Source of the DNA: CAYGUK01 sp964352985
Lineage (GTDB): Bacteria > Pseudomonadota > Gammaproteobacteria > JAHCLG01
DNA: 17,143 nucleotides
Reading direction: 5' to 3'
Assembly (NCBI GenBank): GCA_964352985.1
Contig: CAYGUK010000086.1
Coordinates: 1-17,143, forward strand
This document shows, in pieces, positions 15,201 through 17,143 of this stretch (positions are counted from its first letter, which is position 1; the number at the start of each line of letters is the position of its first letter). The notes under the pieces are model-generated. The model had not been told where the DNA came from. It was given only the letters and a program-made list of their open reading frames with translations, and did no database searches. Both the position numbers and the translations under genes were made by a program.

Positions 15201-15250
15201 CTTTATTAGTTGTACCGGTGTTCTATACTTTTTTTGCTAGTAAACAATGA
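12221..15250 (+). CDS. RND-type multidrug efflux pump, HAE1 family
   Basis: 1009 residues, AcrB/MexF type, a proton-driven inner-membrane trimer exporting hydrophobic and amphiphilic compounds. Twelve-helix layout: first helix about 10-29, a large periplasmic loop, helices 2-6 about 336-485, helix 7 about 523-541, a second large loop, and helices 8-12 from about 838 to the end. Proton-relay residues are intact: Asp400 and Asp401 in GLVVDDAIVVVEN, Lys917 in GLISKHGILIVDF, Arg947 and Thr954 in RLRPVLMT (equivalents of AcrB Asp407, Asp408, Lys940, Arg971, Thr978). It is shorter than AcrB (1049), mainly in the periplasmic part. No outer-membrane channel gene lies nearby. The pncA gene follows after 28 bases. 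Confidence 0.97.
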   Translation: MSIVELFIKKPIAAIAISVALMLFGYLGFMQLPIRELPLVNSSVIKVDTRYPGASADTIESYISTPIQAAISGVKGIDYMVATNQLGKSDITIRLKDGVNVNNALTEVSARVSSVKWKLPKEAFSPQVERTLTLTPAIFYDYYSKTLPLALVCDYFHRVIEPQLETVKGVYGIFSHGDQQLAMRIWLNPKLMAAQHVTPLDVKQALLNNNVQIAAGRLHTSNEEYNIGAINAKLSTPAEYDDLIIKNEHDHLIRLKDIGYAEYGASSYRDLVVTKGSPAVIYGVVPNESADNIAVAAAMQKMVPEINKKLPAQIHSSLVWNVANISKEAIKTISDTAWLAVICVLIVIFLFLGSLRAILIPVIAIPFSLIAVCMLMAHLHYSVNSLTILAAVLAIGLVVDDAIVVVENTHRHIDEGLSPETAAIKSTKEIFLPVVAMTLTVAVVFIPIGFTGGLTGVLFHQFAFTIAGTIIFSGIFALMVAPMMCAKLLTSMQNQSVFAKVVDKFCELLTSSYKAILNQVIRLRYIMIIVVLLIFALGYYLFSQTNSQLIPDTEQGVILVIGKGPTNSNINATRKIALKLDKIFEKIKEFDNVNMVSGEPNYVNEIVGFLVMRSPKPGDRSEKELIKLVNEKMKNIKGMQLFAINRPPLLDITGVTWKVDFVLQTTGSYTPLYYAMQRLMEKASHYPGIVDVQSDLKMNKPQFNIEFLRHQAGAIGVTIKQVTDSLNFLLGRPIPQWFSMNGHSYPVVPQLIQKFRQSPQQIGQVKVRTKSGQLVELANVMKFKRVVAPQALNQFQQLRSATLTANVQDGYTLGQVLNFLEKNAKNIMTHKMKYDFSGTSREFVKTQGQLAFLFIFALIAIYLMLALQFNSFTDPFIILISVPMSLVGALIAMTLTHSTFNVYTEIGLIMLIGLISKHGILIVDFANHLLHEGHSKFDAAVKAASIRLRPVLMTSCAMIFGAFPLVYASGTGHESLNQIGIVIIGGLTIGSVLTLLVVPVFYTFFASKQ

Positions 15251-15278
15251 GTATAATGAAAATAATTTCATTAATAAG

Positions 15279-15926
15279 ATGGTTAACGTGATCCAACTTC
15301 CAGAGAAAAATCAAATTGCCAGTTTTGATGTCGATGCGCAAAATACCTTTACACCTTTGTGTGCAAATGAATTACCTGTTCCAAAGGGTGATGAAATCGT
15401 AGGTGAATTAAATGAACAAGCATTATTTGCACGTTTTCGTTTAGGTTCGAAAGATGCGCATCATCCAAAAGCAATTTGGATAGCAGATGAGTCTCATCCA
15501 CCCTTAAGTGAGCTAACAGCAGAAAATGCTGATTGTTATTGGCCACCTCATGCGATAGTGGGGACTAAAGGTTTTGAATTATTATCTGGTTTACCCTCAC
15601 CAAATCAATATGATTTTTTTGTGTGGAAAGGCATTGAATTAAATTTACATCCTTATGGTGCTTGCTATCACGATCTTAAAGAAAAACAAAGCACCGGTGT
15701 CATTGAGTTTTTGTCTTTTCATCAAGTGACAACAGTGATTGTTGGTGGTCTTGCTCTGGACTATTGTGTCAAAACTACTGCTTTGCAATTAGCAAAAGCT
15801 AAGTTTTCAGTCATTTTAAATTTAAATGCCTGTCGAGGTATCTCCTGTGAAACTATCGAAAGTGCTATTTCAGAAATGAAAAACTATCAGATAGAAATTA
15901 TTAACTCGGTGGAGGAGTTATCATGA
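15279..15926 (+). CDS. pncA: Nicotinamidase (isochorismatase-like fold)
   Basis: Hydrolyses nicotinamide to nicotinate and ammonia in NAD salvage. 215 residues from ATG 15279; a TTG at 15210 would extend the frame into the pump gene, and GTG 15288 is another candidate, since no start has a strong ribosome binding site. The catalytic triad can be placed: Asp19 in FDVDAQNTF, Lys117 in FFVWKGIE, and nucleophile Cys163 in GLALDYCVKTTAL, after the non-proline cis-peptide region. The metal-site segment reads IADESHPP (68-75, Asp70/His73) in place of the usual DWHP. WPPHAIVGTKG (88-98) matches the family's WPxHCVxGTxG. The 4-base overlap with pncB and their successive reactions make the assignment firm. 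Confidence 0.93.
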   Translation: MVNVIQLPEKNQIASFDVDAQNTFTPLCANELPVPKGDEIVGELNEQALFARFRLGSKDAHHPKAIWIADESHPPLSELTAENADCYWPPHAIVGTKGFELLSGLPSPNQYDFFVWKGIELNLHPYGACYHDLKEKQSTGVIEFLSFHQVTTVIVGGLALDYCVKTTALQLAKAKFSVILNLNACRGISCETIESAISEMKNYQIEIINSVEELS

Positions 15927-17080
15927 TTATCGATACATTACTTGATACCGATTTATATAAATTCACTATGATGCAAGTGGTGTTACATCAATTTCCTGGA
16001 AATATGGTTGAATATCGATTCAAATGTCGTGATGCGGAAATAGATTTAGTGCCTTATACCGATGAAATTAATCATCAAATCGATCATCTTTGCAAATTAC
16101 ATTTAAAAAAAAGTGAATTAAATTATTTAAAACAATTTCGTTTTTTTAAAAGTGATTTTATTGATTTCTTAAGAGTATTTAAATTAAATCGAGAATTTAT
16201 CACTGTTAGCACACATAATGGTTTTGAAATTATTATCAAAGGACCTTGGTTACATACGATATTGTTTGAAGTCCCTGTACTTGCTATCGTTAGTGAAGTT
16301 TTCATGCAAGCAAATTATCCTGACTTAGATTTAACAGAAGGACGTAATAATTTAAAAGAAAAAATCGAACGAGTTAAAACGAGTACGCCTGTTGGTGAAT
16401 TTAAATTTTCTGATTTTGGAACAAGAAGACGTTTTTCACGTGATTGGCATGAAGAGGTATTAAATACACTAAGACGGGATTTACCAAAAAATTTAGTTGG
16501 AACAAGTAATGTTTATTTGGCCAAAAAATATAATTTAAAACCTCATGGCACGATGGCGCACGAATATATTCAAGCGTGTCAAGCGAGTGGGCCCCGTTTA
16601 GTTGATTCGCAAAAATTTGCTTTTGAAAAATGGCAGCAAGAATATCGTGGTGATTTAGGGATAGCGTTAACCGATACTTATGGTATAGATGCTTTTTTAC
16701 ATGATTTTGATTTATATTTTTGTAAATTATTTGATGGCGTACGTCATGATTCGGGTGATCCATTTGATTGGGGTGAAAAAATATTAGCACATTATGCAAA
16801 ACATAAAATAAATGCTAAATCAAAAGTCTTTGTGTTTAGTGATGCGTTGAGTATCGGTTTAGCCTTAGAATTATTTTGGCGTTTTAATGATAGAACAAAT
16901 CCCGTGTTTGGAATTGGAACCAAGCTCACGAATGACGTAGGGGTAAAGCCTTTATCAAATGTGATTAAATTAACTGAGTGTAATAATCAACCCGTGGCAA
17001 AAATATCAGATACTCCCGACAAAACGATGTGTAAAGATCCCTCTTATTTAGCGTATTTAAGAAAAGTATTTCATTTGTAA
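15923..17080 (+). CDS. pncB: Nicotinate phosphoribosyltransferase
   Basis: Converts nicotinate and PRPP, helped by ATP hydrolysis, to nicotinate mononucleotide, the next step after PncA. 385 residues (E. coli 400). Motifs in order: LLDTDLYKFTM (6-16), VEYRFKCR (29-36), SDFGTRRRFS (163-172), GTSNVYLAKK (193-202), KPHGTMAHE (206-214) with His213 as the likely phosphorylated histidine equivalent to Salmonella His219, RHDSGDP (274-280) and FGIGTKLTND (329-338). A strong GGAGGAG at 15911-15917, inside pncA, and the ATGA overlap show coupled translation. A palindromic repeat begins 6 bases past the stop. Confidence 0.98.
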   Translation: MIIDTLLDTDLYKFTMMQVVLHQFPGNMVEYRFKCRDAEIDLVPYTDEINHQIDHLCKLHLKKSELNYLKQFRFFKSDFIDFLRVFKLNREFITVSTHNGFEIIIKGPWLHTILFEVPVLAIVSEVFMQANYPDLDLTEGRNNLKEKIERVKTSTPVGEFKFSDFGTRRRFSRDWHEEVLNTLRRDLPKNLVGTSNVYLAKKYNLKPHGTMAHEYIQACQASGPRLVDSQKFAFEKWQQEYRGDLGIALTDTYGIDAFLHDFDLYFCKLFDGVRHDSGDPFDWGEKILAHYAKHKINAKSKVFVFSDALSIGLALELFWRFNDRTNPVFGIGTKLTNDVGVKPLSNVIKLTECNNQPVAKISDTPDKTMCKDPSYLAYLRKVFHL

Positions 17081-17086
17081 AATATA

Positions 17087-17116
17087 AATGTAACTATTCA
17101 GCATTTATGCTGAATA
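17087..17116. repeat. Second copy of the palindromic repeat, after pncB
   Basis: AATGTAACTATTCAGCAT (17087-17104) is identical over 18 bases to 6460-6477, and the following ATGCT is shared after two differing bases. TATTCAGCAT (17095-17104) and ATGCTGAATA (17107-17116) form a perfect 10-bp stem. It has no T-run. The sequence beyond (TGGACCCACCCACTTTAAAA, to the window end) is unlike neighbouring DNA and may belong to a larger element cut by the edge. Confidence 0.7.
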
Positions 17117-17143
17117 AATGAAATGGACCCACCCACTTTAAAA

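Noticed and set aside
15210..15278. TTG-initiated extension of pncA into the pump gene
   Set aside because: The extra residues simply read the pump's last codons out of frame; the nicotinamidase family begins near the later ATG.
16401..16799. Minus-strand 132-codon ORF inside pncB
   Set aside because: His/Asn-rich shadow of a clearly conserved gene in an AT-rich genome, with no domain.
17087..17116. Intrinsic terminator after pncB
   Set aside because: The stem is good, but no T-run follows on the plus strand, and the sequence is a repeat copy found elsewhere; termination is possible but not shown.
1..17143. CRISPR array or prophage
   Set aside because: No regularly spaced repeats were seen, and VgrG is the only phage-like gene, with type VI rather than phage-tail features.

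Overview
The window is AT-rich (roughly one third G+C by eye) and reads as a gammaproteobacterial chromosome. The left end carries the block also found in Escherichia coli: bcp and gcvR divergent from dapA, a bamC-type lipoprotein gene and purC. An ankyrin-containing putative protease, a lone VgrG, nicotinamide/nicotinate salvage genes and decaying intergenic DNA suggest a host-associated or intracellular lineage, possibly within or near Legionellales. That placement is inference; no 16S or other marker is present.

Layout. 1-896: bcp (cut by the window edge) and gcvR, minus strand. 897-992: short divergent promoter region. 993-2969: dapA, a shortened bamC-like gene and purC in one tight run, then tRNA-Ser(CGA) at 3018-3111. 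3229-4611: three-gene unit of an unknown protein, a MarR-type regulator and an NTF2/SnoaL-like protein. 4755-6479: a 574-residue protein with about two ankyrin-like repeats, an acidic linker and a zincin HExxH motif, the best candidate here for an undescribed effector. 6462-6644: a repeat element with inverted ends and internal hairpins. 6701-7074: a probable decayed coding remnant. 7302-8592: a SAM methyltransferase and a RimJ/RimL-type acetyltransferase. 8690-10405: VgrG with a nine-G tract near its 5' end. 10697-11038: a small two-helix membrane protein, then a strong hairpin terminator. 11172-15250: an RND efflux adaptor and pump with overlapping ends. 15279-17080: pncA and pncB with overlapping ends. 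17087-17116: a second copy of the palindromic repeat.

How genes work together. DapA feeds lysine/diaminopimelate synthesis, PurC purine synthesis, and the BamC-like lipoprotein probably belongs to outer-membrane assembly. PncA and PncB form two successive steps of NAD salvage (nicotinamide to nicotinate to nicotinate mononucleotide). The RND pair would need an outer-membrane TolC-type protein encoded elsewhere. VgrG would need a type VI secretion apparatus encoded elsewhere, since no hcp or tss gene is in view.

The points most worth following are the ankyrin-zincin protein, the G tract in vgrG (either one-base slip leads at once to a stop codon), the GTAACTATTCA repeat family, and the BamC-like protein cut down to its N-terminal region.
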